A DNA stretch of 64,000 bases, from the NCBI GenBank assembly GCA_021772935.1, contig JAJFLA010000049.1, positions 1-64,000 of the forward strand, in the 5' to 3' direction. The stretch's first letter is position 1, and the number at the start of each line of letters is the position of its first letter. The position numbers and the translations under genes are program-made. The DNA is from Gammaproteobacteria bacterium. Lineage in GTDB: Bacteria > Pseudomonadota > Gammaproteobacteria > Xanthomonadales > SZUA-36. Below, one piece after another: positions 36,308 through 45,541 of this stretch. The notes below the pieces were generated by a model. That model did no database searches and was not told where the DNA came from. It saw only the letters and a list, made by a program, of their open reading frames with translations.

Positions 36308-37720
36308 GTGATGGTCCGGAGTTTAATTGGCGGTTCACCAGTCAATATACCAGTTGTAGTGTCTGCGCTGGTTTTCTGCATGCTTTTTAGCACTATTTTG
36401 TACCCATCGCCAGTAGCCGAGATAAGTGCTGAGCCCGTCACTACGCAAGATAGCCCGGCGGACATCCCCGTGGATGTTGGCGCAGACCATTTGGCAATCC
36501 TCAAGAAAAACACCAAGTGCTTGAAGTGCCATAAAAAGAAGAAGTTCAAGCAGCTTGAAAGTGGTGAGCAATTGTCTCTGCAAGTTAGCCGGGAGGACTT
36601 TATCGGTTCAGCACATGGCGAAATCGGTTGTACCAGCTGTCATGAAGCCATTGGAAACAGAAAGCACCCATCTAAAAAAACCAATATCACTATCAACAGC
36701 CAACGGGATTATTCTGTGGAAATGAGTCAGAGTTGCCGTCTTTGCCACAACGAAAATTATACTCAGTATCAAAGCAGCATACATGCCTCAATGGTCGCGC
36801 AAGGTAGCACCGAAGCACCTGTGTGTGCAGATTGCCATAGCGCTCACGCGGTTGAAACGATGGCGGATTACAAACCGGAAACGGGCCTTCCCTGTAAGAA
36901 CTGTCACGAGAATCTCTATAATGCCTATGCCGAGAGCGTGCACGGAGAGGCCAGGTCAAACGGAAATGTTATCCGTGATACTCATATTCAGGCGCCGATC
37001 TGTGCGGATTGTCATCAGGCCCATGAAGTAAACCCGTTGGCAATTGGCGACACCTTGCGATCTACATGTATTGGCTGCCATGAGAATGTCATTTTGTTGC
37101 ATAACCAATGGCTGCCCAATGCAGGTACACATCTTGATATCGTTTCCTGCGCGGTCTGCCATGCCCCGTTTGCCAAACACAAATTCGATCTTCATCTGTA
37201 TGACAACATCTCCCAGCTTCCGGTCAGTCTGCAAGAGGGTGATGAGGCAATTCAGCAACAATTGCGAGTGATGGAAGAGGCGGGCGGCAGTGTAGTAGAT
37301 ACGCTGAAAACCTGGAGAGCAAAACAAGGTGATGACGAGCAAGGCCAGAACTCGGATATCTCTATTCGCGGTCGCATGGAAGTGATGTCCGGCATCGCAG
37401 CACATCAGATTGCCAGTAAAGGTTTTGCGCTCAGAACCTGTGATAGCTGCCACCAGGATGATCCCAGAAAAAACCAGAATGTCACGCTTTCAGTTACCAA
37501 GGCGGATGGAAGAAGAGAGAGCTTTGAGGCCAATAGGGATGTTTTGAAATCTGTTACTGCGGTCAATTCCATCAGCGATTTCTATGCGCTTGGTGGCAAT
37601 CCGAACAAGCTGCTGGATATGCTGTTGTTGGTTTCATTGGCGATTGGGATTGCCATTCCAATCGGCCATTTCACAATCGGTGAAATGATCAAAGAAAATA
37701 TAGAAAGAGGAGAGCAGTGA
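36308..37720 (+). CDS. Membrane-anchored nonahaem cytochrome c (470 aa)
   Basis: AGAGGAG is seven bases before GTG 36308; ATG 36311 is the alternative. An N-terminal helix and a C-terminal helix (LLDMLLLVSLAIGIAIPIGH) frame nine haem sites: CLKCH, CTSCH, CRLCH, CADCH, CKNCH, CADCH, CIGCH, CAVCH and CDSCH. It matches the soluble part of the protein at 32727 in haem number and in its first segment (KCLKCH followed by a basic stretch). Its stop overlaps the start of the cytochrome b gene by one base, so the two form a split version of the same quinol:c-haem module. Confidence 0.85.
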   Translation: MMVRSLIGGSPVNIPVVVSALVFCMLFSTILYPSPVAEISAEPVTTQDSPADIPVDVGADHLAILKKNTKCLKCHKKKKFKQLESGEQLSLQVSREDFIGSAHGEIGCTSCHEAIGNRKHPSKKTNITINSQRDYSVEMSQSCRLCHNENYTQYQSSIHASMVAQGSTEAPVCADCHSAHAVETMADYKPETGLPCKNCHENLYNAYAESVHGEARSNGNVIRDTHIQAPICADCHQAHEVNPLAIGDTLRSTCIGCHENVILLHNQWLPNAGTHLDIVSCAVCHAPFAKHKFDLHLYDNISQLPVSLQEGDEAIQQQLRVMEEAGGSVVDTLKTWRAKQGDDEQGQNSDISIRGRMEVMSGIAAHQIASKGFALRTCDSCHQDDPRKNQNVTLSVTKADGRRESFEANRDVLKSVTAVNSISDFYALGGNPNKLLDMLLLVSLAIGIAIPIGHFTIGEMIKENIERGEQ

Positions 37721-38406
37721 TGTCTACGATTCCTCCAACACAGGCACAGCAAAATGCCTGGAAAAAATCGCCTGATAGCGAGTTATACATTAATCCTCTG
37801 CCGGTACGAATCTGGCATTGGTTGAATGCTGTGGGTTTTGTAGCGTTGATCCTGACCGGCATCCAGATCAGGTATGCGAATATGTTTAATGTGTTGAGTT
37901 TCGAAACGGCTATCAAAACACATAACTGGGTCGCTTTCACCGTTATCGCCAACTACTTTGTCTGGCTGGGGTTTTATCTTTTCTCAGACAGGATTACGGT
38001 TTATCACCCTGAACTCAATCCGCGCAAGTTTTTTGACAAGGCTTTCAAGCAATTCATGTATTACAGTTACGGTATCTTCAAAGGTGAGCCAAGCCCGCAC
38101 AAGGTCCTTGCCTACGACAAGTTCAATCCGATGCAAAGCATCACCTATCAAATCGTGATGTTGCTGGTTGTACCTGTCCAGTTCATCACGGGCATCATGA
38201 TGTGGGATATCAAACGCTTTGAAGGCCCGATTGCGATGTTGGGTGGAATACACACTGTCGATACGGTCCATGTGTTGATATTCATCTTCTTTGTATCATT
38301 TACGCTGGTCCATGCCTACATGGGAGCGCTCGGCCATACACCCTCAGCACACTTCAAAGAAATGTTCACCGGTTACGAAGAAGCAGAGGAAAAATCAGAC
38401 CAGTAA
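37720..38406 (+). CDS. Cytochrome b subunit, thiosulfate reductase/hydrogenase type (228 aa)
   Basis: The start at ATG 37720 overlaps the previous stop (TGATG). About four membrane helices carry likely b-haem His in PVRIWHWLNAVGF, TAIKTHNWVAF, HTVDTVHVLIF and FTLVHAYMG. This family oxidises or reduces quinone and passes electrons to a periplasmic partner, here the nonahaem cytochrome. A terminator follows, closing the operon that starts with the two receivers. Confidence 0.87.
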   Translation: MSTIPPTQAQQNAWKKSPDSELYINPLPVRIWHWLNAVGFVALILTGIQIRYANMFNVLSFETAIKTHNWVAFTVIANYFVWLGFYLFSDRITVYHPELNPRKFFDKAFKQFMYYSYGIFKGEPSPHKVLAYDKFNPMQSITYQIVMLLVVPVQFITGIMMWDIKRFEGPIAMLGGIHTVDTVHVLIFIFFVSFTLVHAYMGALGHTPSAHFKEMFTGYEEAEEKSDQ

Positions 38407-38428
38407 CGACTTATAAAAGGGGTGGCTA

Positions 38429-38464
38429 GGAGGTTCCGGACTCCTCTTCGGGACCTCCCTTTTT
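38429..38464 (+). terminator. Rho-independent terminator
   Basis: GGAGGT and ACCTCC arms, extended inward by CCG/CGG, are followed by CTTTTT; it begins 23 bases after the cytochrome b stop. Confidence 0.8.
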
Positions 38465-39051
38465 ATCCGCCACCGCGTGATGAAATTGAATGACGTGATT
38501 ATTAAAATGCTCTACAGACTAAAGCCATTGGAAGCGCTTGATTTTCTGTGGAAAAGAGGTGGTGTTCCTTAACTTGAACTATGGGCCGAAGTCTGGGCGG
38601 GGTCCGGTTTCAGGCTTAAGTTTTAAAGACATCTGTATAATCTGATGTGTCAGTTTAAGCCTATATTTTTACCGCTTTTTACATGATCTAAATCAATGCA
38701 ATTGCTAACATAATTTGCTTTACTCTCCATAGGTTCATGCGCCTGGAGTCTTATGTATTCCATGAAGGCTAAAGTAACTTTATCATCCAGTTTTCCGGAT
38801 AAAAACCCTACTCAATATCGTTCGCCTGCTTTTGGTATTCAGGCGCGTGGAAACTTGTTTGAAGTAACTACAAGTGGTTTTTTTGTGAGAAGAAGTATGA
38901 GTGCTCAGCAGATATTGTCCAGTACCTTTAGTTTGGCCTGTGCGGGGGATCAGAGCGGGGCCATTGGCGTATGGAACAAAGCGACGGGTCGGGTTTTTTG
39001 GGCCAGCGGTGGTACGCGCAGCTGTTTTTGTCATTTCAGAGGATCAATAAG
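38465..39051. other. Long leader or intergenic region
   Basis: About 590 bases with no confident gene. It holds an FNR-like dyad at 38683-38696. A 100-codon frame at 38753-39055 has a possible TGGAG site and overlaps the next gene by four bases, but its Ser/Thr-rich sequence matches nothing I know, so it is not called. Confidence 0.5.
38683..38696. promoter_or_regulatory. FNR-like site
   Basis: ATGATCTAAATCAA matches TTGAT-N4-ATCAA at 9 of 10 fixed positions. It is about 355 bases before the receiver-GcvH gene, so a long leader or a small gene would lie between. Confidence 0.45.
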
Positions 39052-40230
39052 ATGATTGTCGCCTTAATTGTTGTTACCACAATCGTTGTGTTTGTTGTGG
39101 TCGATATTGTGCTCCGTCTGCTCCTGAAAAGGATGAGTGAAGCACGAATGAAAAAAGAAAGAGAACAGGCTCTGAATATCGGGCTGAAACTCGATGTGAG
39201 CGAAGAAGCACAAACGTTGACGCGGGTGGAACTAGACAATCCCAAAGCTCGAATTCTGGCTGTGGATGATGAAAAGATAATTTTAGACAGTCTTCGCAAA
39301 ATCCTCGTCTTCGCTGGCTATAGCATCGACACGGTAGAAAAGGGTGCTGAAGCTTTGGGCCTCATTCGTAAGAATGATTATGATTTTGTTTTCACCGATT
39401 TAAAAATGCCTGATATGGATGGGGTTGAAGTAACGAAAGCCGTTAAACACTTGCGCCCCGATATCGACGTCATCGTCATTACCGGTTATGCGTCGATAGA
39501 AACCGCGGTGGAAACTGTAAAATTTGGAGCGACGGATTATGTGCAAAAGCCATTCACTGAAGATGAATTACTTGAATTTGTTAAAACTGCATTGATAAAG
39601 CGGCAGGATAACCTGGAAAAGCAAATGCGTCACAAAATCCGCTTGATCAAACCGGGTACCAGTGAATCAAAATCCAAATTTGAATTGAATGTTCCGGCAG
39701 GGGTATTCGTATCGAAGCAACATGCATGGGCCAAAATCGAATTGAATGGTACCGTTCGGGTCGGGCCAGATGATCTTATAAGAAAGATCTTTGAGGAAAT
39801 TGATCATGTTGGGCTGCCGGAAACAGGGCAAACAATCGGAGAAGGGGAAACACTATTTTCGATAAATTATGCTGATTTCAGTTTGAAAATACCCTCTCCG
39901 CTCAGTGGAAAAGTCACTTCTGTTAATACAGAACATGCTGAACATCCTGAATGGTTAGCGATCAAACCGTTTGAGCTGAGTTGGATGTGCGGAATTGAAC
40001 CATCAAATCTTTCAAGAGAGTTGCCAAACCTCAGAATCGGGCGTGATTCGGTCGATTGGTATCAAAAGGAAATAGATAGATTCCATGAGCTTTCAAACAA
40101 GTTTCCAGAGAGCACCAGGCAATATAAATCAAGTGAAGCAGGAGAGGGCGAAGAAAACGGAAATGCAGATTATTTAAAACTTCTGGCTGAATTTTCAGAA
40201 CCGTTTCTGCAAGTTGAGGATTCAGATTAA
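39052..40230 (+). CDS. Membrane-anchored receiver fused to a GcvH-like domain (392 aa)
   Basis: AGAGGATC before ATG 39052 decides the start. One helix (residues 1-24) is followed by a receiver at about 65-185 (VDDEK, FVFTDLKMPD, VIVITGYAS, YVQKPFTED). Residues 205-330 resemble the glycine cleavage H protein: VFVSKQHAWAKIE, VRVGPDDL, IGEGETLFSI and IPSPLSGKV. The position of the lipoyl Lys, counted back from the PLSG turn, seems to be Asp, so this domain may not carry lipoate. It starts the run of genes to the HybA/HybB-like complex and is a paralogue of the protein at 45538. Confidence 0.82.
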   Translation: MIVALIVVTTIVVFVVVDIVLRLLLKRMSEARMKKEREQALNIGLKLDVSEEAQTLTRVELDNPKARILAVDDEKIILDSLRKILVFAGYSIDTVEKGAEALGLIRKNDYDFVFTDLKMPDMDGVEVTKAVKHLRPDIDVIVITGYASIETAVETVKFGATDYVQKPFTEDELLEFVKTALIKRQDNLEKQMRHKIRLIKPGTSESKSKFELNVPAGVFVSKQHAWAKIELNGTVRVGPDDLIRKIFEEIDHVGLPETGQTIGEGETLFSINYADFSLKIPSPLSGKVTSVNTEHAEHPEWLAIKPFELSWMCGIEPSNLSRELPNLRIGRDSVDWYQKEIDRFHELSNKFPESTRQYKSSEAGEGEENGNADYLKLLAEFSEPFLQVEDSD

Positions 40231-40270
40231 CCCCGGGATTTTTCCTTATTGAAAATTGAGTGGGACATTT

Positions 40271-41233
40271 ATGTTTAAATTTTATGTTTCGTTGGGATGG
40301 TTGTTCTTTCTCACTTTTTCGCTTTTATGTTATTCGCAGGATGCGTTTACCCGCCATGAAATCGTCGGTGCTCCTAAATGCAAGGCCTGTCACAAGGCCA
40401 AGACCGGGGACCAGTGGAAGATCTGGGCTGAATCTGCTCACTCCAGGGCTTTCGAGACCCTGGCGTCTGAGACAGCCAGAAAAATTGCTTCTGATCAAGG
40501 ACTCGGTGATCCGCAACAGGAAAATGCCTGTTTGAAGTGCCACGCCACCAAGGCATTTTTGGGTGACAAAGCGGTTGTCAGCGAAAAGGGGAAATACGTA
40601 GATAGCGAGGGCATTGGCTGTGAAGCATGTCATGGTCCTGGTTCCGACTACAAAGCCAAGAAAATCATGCTGGACCCGGTAGCTGCCAGGGCAGGCGGCC
40701 TGCTGATGATCAAGACGGCAGATGCCTGTGCCCAGTGCCATAGCGAGCAGAGCCCCACCTTCAAGGGTTTTGACTTCGAGAGCCGTTGGGCTGAAATTTC
40801 TCACCCGGTCCCGAAGGAGAAAGAAGTTCAAACCGACTCATCGGTAGTCATGGTTGAGATGCCGGATGAAATTTCCTTTACATCAGAGGTAGGGACGGTG
40901 CTTTTTCCTCACAATTTACATGTTAAAGCGCTTGAAATAGAGTGCGCTCAATGCCACCACCAGATCCATGCCATGGAGCTGGATACTCCGCATCCGGACT
41001 ACCTCACCTCATCCTGGATAAATTGCCAGACTTGCCATGATACGAATTCAGAAACCAGCAAAAAATATTATAAGTGCTCGGATTGTCACCATTCCGAGCC
41101 GGACAATATTGCGGATGAAACGCTCAGCTCCAAAGTTGTTATGCATAAAAGCTGTTGGAAATGTCATGAGACAGGTAGCGGTATTAAGGCAAGTGAAGGC
41201 TGCAGCGACTGTCATGTGAAGGAAGAGAAATAG
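40271..41233 (+). CDS. Nonahaem cytochrome c: c554-like part plus c7/c3-like part (320 aa)
   Basis: ATG 40271 opens the signal peptide (MFKFYVSLGWLFFLTFSLLCYSQ); the TTG at 40256 is less likely. The first half resembles cytochrome c554 (CKACH with WAESAHSRAF, CLKCH, CEACHGPGSDY, CAQCH). The second half resembles small class III cytochromes (FPHNLHVKALEIECAQCHH, CQTCH, CSDCHH, CWKCH, CSDCH). That gives nine haem sites. It is followed by a ferredoxin and a HybB-type gene, so it is probably the soluble electron acceptor or donor of that complex. Confidence 0.83.
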   Translation: MFKFYVSLGWLFFLTFSLLCYSQDAFTRHEIVGAPKCKACHKAKTGDQWKIWAESAHSRAFETLASETARKIASDQGLGDPQQENACLKCHATKAFLGDKAVVSEKGKYVDSEGIGCEACHGPGSDYKAKKIMLDPVAARAGGLLMIKTADACAQCHSEQSPTFKGFDFESRWAEISHPVPKEKEVQTDSSVVMVEMPDEISFTSEVGTVLFPHNLHVKALEIECAQCHHQIHAMELDTPHPDYLTSSWINCQTCHDTNSETSKKYYKCSDCHHSEPDNIADETLSSKVVMHKSCWKCHETGSGIKASEGCSDCHVKEEK

Positions 41234-41262
41234 CTGAGGTTTTGATTGGAAATTGTGAAACC

Positions 41263-41286
41263 CTGACAGGCTACCAACCCTGTCAG
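41263..41286 (+). other. Intra-operon hairpin
   Basis: CTGACAGG and CCTGTCAG arms with an 8-base loop lie between the nonahaem gene and the ferredoxin gene. It is followed by TTTAAGGAG, the next ribosome-binding site, so it may separate transcript levels rather than end transcription. Confidence 0.45.
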
Positions 41287-41300
41287 TTTAAGGAGCCATA

Positions 41301-42197
41301 ATGGATAGACGAGGTTTTCTAAAAACGTCAATTGTCGTCGGTGGTTGCGCTTTTGCGAGCAACAAACTTAACGCTCAGGAGACACGTGACTCAGAGGAGT
41401 TTGTGGGCGTTTTGGTGGATACAACCCGCTGTATTGGCTGCAGGGCATGCGAGGTTGCATGTGGTGAGGAACATGATTTGCTGGTTCCGGACGTGATTAA
41501 TGACGGGGCGCTTGAAAAGCATAGAAAGACGAGTGACAAGCAATGGATGGTCGTTAACAAGCACGCGACAGAAAAGGGTGATGTATTTGTCAAAACACAG
41601 TGTATGCACTGCTATCAGGCTGCTTGTACCGCGGCCTGCCCAACGGCGGCAATGAACAAAACAAAGAATGGGCCTGTCATCTGGAATGGCAGTAAATGTA
41701 TCGGGTGCCGGTATTGCATGATCTCCTGTCCCTTCGAAATGCCAAAATTTGAATACCACGAATGGAACCCGAAACTACAGAAATGCACGATGTGCTATGA
41801 ACGCCTCGAAGAAGGACAGAAACCGGCTTGTGTCAATGCATGTCCGACAGACACACTCATGTTTGGCACACGGTTAAAAAACCTGGAAATTGCCAGGCAT
41901 CGTATTTACAGTCACCCGGATCAATATGTGCACCATATTTACGGTGAGCACGAAGTTGGTGGAACCGGATATATTTATTTGTCGGCTGTATCATTTGACC
42001 AAATAGGGTTCAGGACCGATCTTGGCACAACACCCTATCCGGAATATACAAAAGAATTCCTCTACGGCGTCCCCATGGTTCTTTTCGGCGTCCCGGCCTT
42101 TTTGTTAGGGCTCAATGCCCTCGCAGGTGGCAGCGAACAAGGTATTGACGGCGAGATTGAGTCTGATACTGGTAAAGGGGGGGCAAGTGATGAATAA
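41301..42197 (+). CDS. HybA-type 4Fe-4S ferredoxin subunit with Tat signal and C-terminal helix (298 aa)
   Basis: AAGGAG precedes the ATG. The Tat motif DRRGFLK at the N terminus is followed by four Cys clusters (CIGCRACEVACG, CMHCYQAACTAACP, CIGCRYCMISCP, CTMCYER with ACVNACP). A hydrophobic helix (GVPMVLFGVPAFLLGLNAL) near the C terminus is typical of HybA. In hydrogenase-2 HybA links the enzyme to the HybB quinone subunit. Here no hydrogenase is encoded, so the nonahaem cytochrome at 40271 is the likely partner. The next gene overlaps by eight bases. Confidence 0.88.
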   Translation: MDRRGFLKTSIVVGGCAFASNKLNAQETRDSEEFVGVLVDTTRCIGCRACEVACGEEHDLLVPDVINDGALEKHRKTSDKQWMVVNKHATEKGDVFVKTQCMHCYQAACTAACPTAAMNKTKNGPVIWNGSKCIGCRYCMISCPFEMPKFEYHEWNPKLQKCTMCYERLEEGQKPACVNACPTDTLMFGTRLKNLEIARHRIYSHPDQYVHHIYGEHEVGGTGYIYLSAVSFDQIGFRTDLGTTPYPEYTKEFLYGVPMVLFGVPAFLLGLNALAGGSEQGIDGEIESDTGKGGASDE

Positions 42198-43410
42198 GGG
42201 CATCGTTGTAATCGGGTCGTTTGGCCAATTTTTTAGATTTTTAATCCAGGAGATGAAACCACGCGGACCATGGCTCACCACATTTAATGTTATCTCAATT
42301 CCGGTTATTTTGACCGGATTGGTTATTTTGTATTTCCGCTTCGTCTACGGTCTCGGTTCCGTGACAAATCTCACGCAGGAAACTCCCTGGGGTTTGTGGA
42401 AGGGTTTCAACGTGGTAGTTGGTGTTGCGCTCGCGGGTGGTGCCTACGTCATTACGTTCGTGGTTTATGTCATGCGCATGGAAAAGTATCATTCCATTGT
42501 GCGTGCCACTGTTTTGAGCGGACTGCTTGCCTACACTTTTTATGCTGGCACCCTTTTGCTTGAACTCGGGCGGCCTTGGTTTGCCCTAAATCCCTACATT
42601 GGTAATTCGTTTGGGTTCAGTTCAGTTCTGTTTCTGATTTGCTGGCATTTCCTGCTTTATATGGTGGCAGAGTTTATTGAGTTCTCTCCCGCTATCGCGG
42701 AATGGTTGCATTGGGAAAAAGCGCGCAAGATTCTCAAAAGCCTTACCCTCGGTACGGTCATTTTGGGGATAACGCTTTCGATACTGCACCAATCAGGCCT
42801 TGGAGCATTGTTTCTGATGGCCAAGTCCAAGATTCATCCATTGTGGTATTCGGAGTTTATTCCGATTTTGTTTTTTGTTTCCAGTATTTACGCGGGGCTG
42901 GCGATGATTATTGTCGAGGGAACCCTAAGCCGTCGGGTTTTCAAGCACCTTTTCACCCCCGATCACCGACACTCTTTCAACGACATCATCTTTGGACTGA
43001 GCAAAGGTGCGGCCATTACCATGTTTGTCTACTATTTTTTGAAAGCATTGTTGTTCATCCATGACAAACAATGGACCATGATCAACGACGGTTGGGGCTA
43101 CTGGTATCTCCTGGAAGTGCTTGGTTTCGTTTTAGTGCCGGGTTTTATGTTTGCCTTTGGCTTCAGGAACAGAAGTTTGAATATCATCAAAACTGCCTCT
43201 GTCTTGGCCCTGATCGGCATTGTACTCAATCGACTCAATATTTCCGTTATCGCGTTCAATTGGTATGTGGTTCCACACTACTTTCCAACCTGGCAGGAAT
43301 TCGTAGTCGCATTAACGGTGATATTTGCTGAAATCTGGGTATTGCGCTGGTTTGTTACCCGCATGCCGGTGTTTACTTCAGGTCATGGAACACAAAGGGC
43401 TGGAAATTGA
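42190..43410 (+). CDS. HybB-type quinone-interacting membrane subunit, NrfD superfamily (406 aa)
   Basis: ATG 42190 overlaps the ferredoxin stop and matches the family N terminus (MKPRGPWLTTFN, then ETPWGLWKGFNVVVGVALAGG). Some ten hydrophobic helices and the motif YAGTLLLELGRPW agree with HybB. It would pass electrons between quinone and the ferredoxin. Together with 40271, 41301 and the small protein at 43412 it makes a second quinol:cytochrome module distinct from the NrfC/NrfD one at 22761-24763. Confidence 0.88.
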   Translation: MNKGIVVIGSFGQFFRFLIQEMKPRGPWLTTFNVISIPVILTGLVILYFRFVYGLGSVTNLTQETPWGLWKGFNVVVGVALAGGAYVITFVVYVMRMEKYHSIVRATVLSGLLAYTFYAGTLLLELGRPWFALNPYIGNSFGFSSVLFLICWHFLLYMVAEFIEFSPAIAEWLHWEKARKILKSLTLGTVILGITLSILHQSGLGALFLMAKSKIHPLWYSEFIPILFFVSSIYAGLAMIIVEGTLSRRVFKHLFTPDHRHSFNDIIFGLSKGAAITMFVYYFLKALLFIHDKQWTMINDGWGYWYLLEVLGFVLVPGFMFAFGFRNRSLNIIKTASVLALIGIVLNRLNISVIAFNWYVVPHYFPTWQEFVVALTVIFAEIWVLRWFVTRMPVFTSGHGTQRAGN

Positions 43411-43411
43411 A

Positions 43412-43552
43412 ATGGATTCATTCACTTACGTAAATATTTTTGAAACGAAAGGTCTCGAGTACCTACTTTTGCTGAGTTTTTGGGCGCTGTTTTACTTTTT
43501 GATCCGGTACCTGTCGCCGCCGACGAAAGACAAACACAAGGATTCACATTGA
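43412..43552 (+). CDS. Small single-helix membrane protein (46 aa)
   Basis: The start is ATG 43412, one base after the HybB-like stop. The sequence is MDSFTYVNIFETKG, then one helix (LEYLLLLSFWALFYFLI), then a charged tail. Such mini-subunits often stabilise membrane complexes, and the coupling to the HybB-like gene suggests it belongs to that complex. I do not recognise a named family. Confidence 0.6.
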   Translation: MDSFTYVNIFETKGLEYLLLLSFWALFYFLIRYLSPPTKDKHKDSH

Positions 43553-43675
43553 CAAACACCTTGGCGAAGGATACCGGCGTGGAGTGTGAAGGAGTGACAA
43601 GAGCACAGGTTGTTTCCAAGGGGTATTAACAGGAATCAGACGGAAAAATGACAATGAATCCACAATGGGTGATCT

Positions 43676-45541
43676 GTGCTCGGTAGGAAAATAGGCTTTA
43701 AACTGACCTTTGGAGTGGTACTGACGGTCCTTTTGGCGATCGGAATTTTTGCCTTCTTCAATATACAGTCCGAAAGCAAGAGCTTGCTTACCGAGGTGGA
43801 GCGGCATGCGAATCAGTTAAGCGAGGCCGTTAAGTCAGATACCGAGTACGACATGCTTCACAACGATCGAGAGCGGATTCATGAGAGTATTCGACGCATC
43901 GGCAAACAGGAGAGCATAGACCGTATCCGCGTATTCAATAAGTCGGGAGAGATCATCTATTCCTCGGACTCGACCGAGATCGGAAAGATGGTCGACAAAA
44001 AAGCGGAGAGCTGTTATCGCTGCCATTTGGCAGGGAAACCCTTGGATCGCTTGGAGAAACAGGAGCGTACGCGTGTCTTTCGCCCCTATCAGGACTCATC
44101 GCGGTTGCTGGGCATCATAAACCCAATCTACAATTCGCGATCATGTTGGACGGCGGCTTGTCACGCCCATCCCCAAACACAGACCGTGCTCGGGGTGCTG
44201 GACGTCACTATACCCCTCATAGAGGTTGATCGGAACATCCGTCGCAGTCAGGTGGCGATAGTCATTTTCGCCGTCAGTGCCATCCTCATTCTCAGCCTTA
44301 TCGTCGGCTTCATGGTCCGGTGGTGGATTGACCGCCCGGTCAAAGAGCTTCTCACGGCGATGACACATGTAGCGGGCGGTAATCTTGCGCACCGAGTCGA
44401 AGTGAACAGAGACGACGAACTGGGGATGTTGGCAAGGTCATTCAACAATATGACCGAATCGCTGGCCCAGGCGCGGTTGCAGCTGTTCCAGTCAGACAAG
44501 CTTGCTTCGCTGGGGAGGTTGGCCGCTGGCGTGGCACACGAGATCAACAATCCGCTAACGGCCGTACTTACCTACAGCAGCTATTTGCTAAAGAGATCGC
44601 AAGGACAAGCCGAGACCTGTGATGACCTGCAAGTCATCGTCTCCGAAACCATCCGTTGCCGCGAGATCGTCAAGAGTCTTTTGGATTTTGCCCGACAGAC
44701 CGTGCCAAAGAAGCGTAAGGCTGACGTCAATGAGATCATCGGTCGCGCAGCACTTGTGATCGAGAATCAACTGGCTCTGGGACGGGTGAGGCTGGTCATG
44801 GACCTGGACGCCACCCTTCCCAAGGTGACGGTGGACGCCAACCAAATCCAACAGGTTTTCATTAACTTAATGGTTAATGCGTCGGATGCCATCGGGGAAA
44901 ACAACGGATCCATAGAAATCACAAGCAAAGCGATAAGCCTTCATCCCAAAGGAGTTCTGCAGATCAAGCGTGCTCTATGTCGAAAGCGGCATGATCTCGT
45001 CGACCGAAGGGTCCAGATCGACTCCAAACCCGCTATCAGCATGCGCTTTCGTAAAAAGAAGCATAGCGGAATCATCCACCTCAACCCCATGTACGGCTCG
45101 GACGAGCACCGCCTGAACGACATGCCCGCCCTCGAGGAAGACGTCGAGCTCCTATGCCCGGATTGCTCCACTTCGCTCATAGCCGAGGGTGAGCTCTGTC
45201 CAAAGTGCAGCTCTCCGATCTATGCCTTCGAAGTCCCCCTGAAAGGACTCGTTCAGGGTTGTTTGCACAATGGATGCGGCTGGCACCGTTGGGAACAGGT
45301 CGACTCCGGCTGGAACGATGAATTCGTGGAGGTCCGGGTAGCGGACGATGGTTGCGGTATTCCGAAGTCCCAGGTCCCAAAACTTTTCGAGCCATTCGCA
45401 ACCACCAAAGGCCAAAAGGGAACAGGTCTGGGCTTGGCCGTTACCTGGGGGATCGTGGACAATCACAACGGAACCATCACAGTTGAAAGCGAGGTTGGTG
45501 TTGGCACAAGCTTTATCATCCGGATTCCGGTGGGATCATGA
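43676..45541 (+). CDS. Sensor histidine kinase with haem-like periplasmic motifs and a zinc-ribbon insertion (621 aa)
   Basis: Start GTG 43676 is the best available; a stop lies close upstream in the overlapping frame with ATG. Helices at 10-30 and about 193-215 bracket a periplasmic domain with CYRCH (113-117) and CWTAACH (157-163), so c-type haem may be bound. A HAMP domain and the H-box HEINNPLTAVLTY follow. The ATPase domain is split: between the N-box (FINLMVNASDAI) and the G-boxes (DDGCGIP, GTGLGLAV) lie about 110 extra residues with CPDC, CPKC and a further C/C-G-W pair, like a zinc ribbon. The base composition is richer in GC than its neighbours. ATGA overlap with the next gene pairs it with that regulator. 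Confidence 0.85.
   Translation: MLGRKIGFKLTFGVVLTVLLAIGIFAFFNIQSESKSLLTEVERHANQLSEAVKSDTEYDMLHNDRERIHESIRRIGKQESIDRIRVFNKSGEIIYSSDSTEIGKMVDKKAESCYRCHLAGKPLDRLEKQERTRVFRPYQDSSRLLGIINPIYNSRSCWTAACHAHPQTQTVLGVLDVTIPLIEVDRNIRRSQVAIVIFAVSAILILSLIVGFMVRWWIDRPVKELLTAMTHVAGGNLAHRVEVNRDDELGMLARSFNNMTESLAQARLQLFQSDKLASLGRLAAGVAHEINNPLTAVLTYSSYLLKRSQGQAETCDDLQVIVSETIRCREIVKSLLDFARQTVPKKRKADVNEIIGRAALVIENQLALGRVRLVMDLDATLPKVTVDANQIQQVFINLMVNASDAIGENNGSIEITSKAISLHPKGVLQIKRALCRKRHDLVDRRVQIDSKPAISMRFRKKKHSGIIHLNPMYGSDEHRLNDMPALEEDVELLCPDCSTSLIAEGELCPKCSSPIYAFEVPLKGLVQGCLHNGCGWHRWEQVDSGWNDEFVEVRVADDGCGIPKSQVPKLFEPFATTKGQKGTGLGLAVTWGIVDNHNGTITVESEVGVGTSFIIRIPVGS

Noticed and set aside
38700-38725. Sigma-54-like sequence GCTAACATAATTTGC
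   Set aside because: It resembles the promoter at 35100 but lacks the essential GG at the correct distance.
38753-39055. 100-codon frame upstream of the receiver-GcvH gene
   Set aside because: Weak start signal, no recognisable content, and it would be the only gene in its leader; kept only as a note in the intergenic entry.
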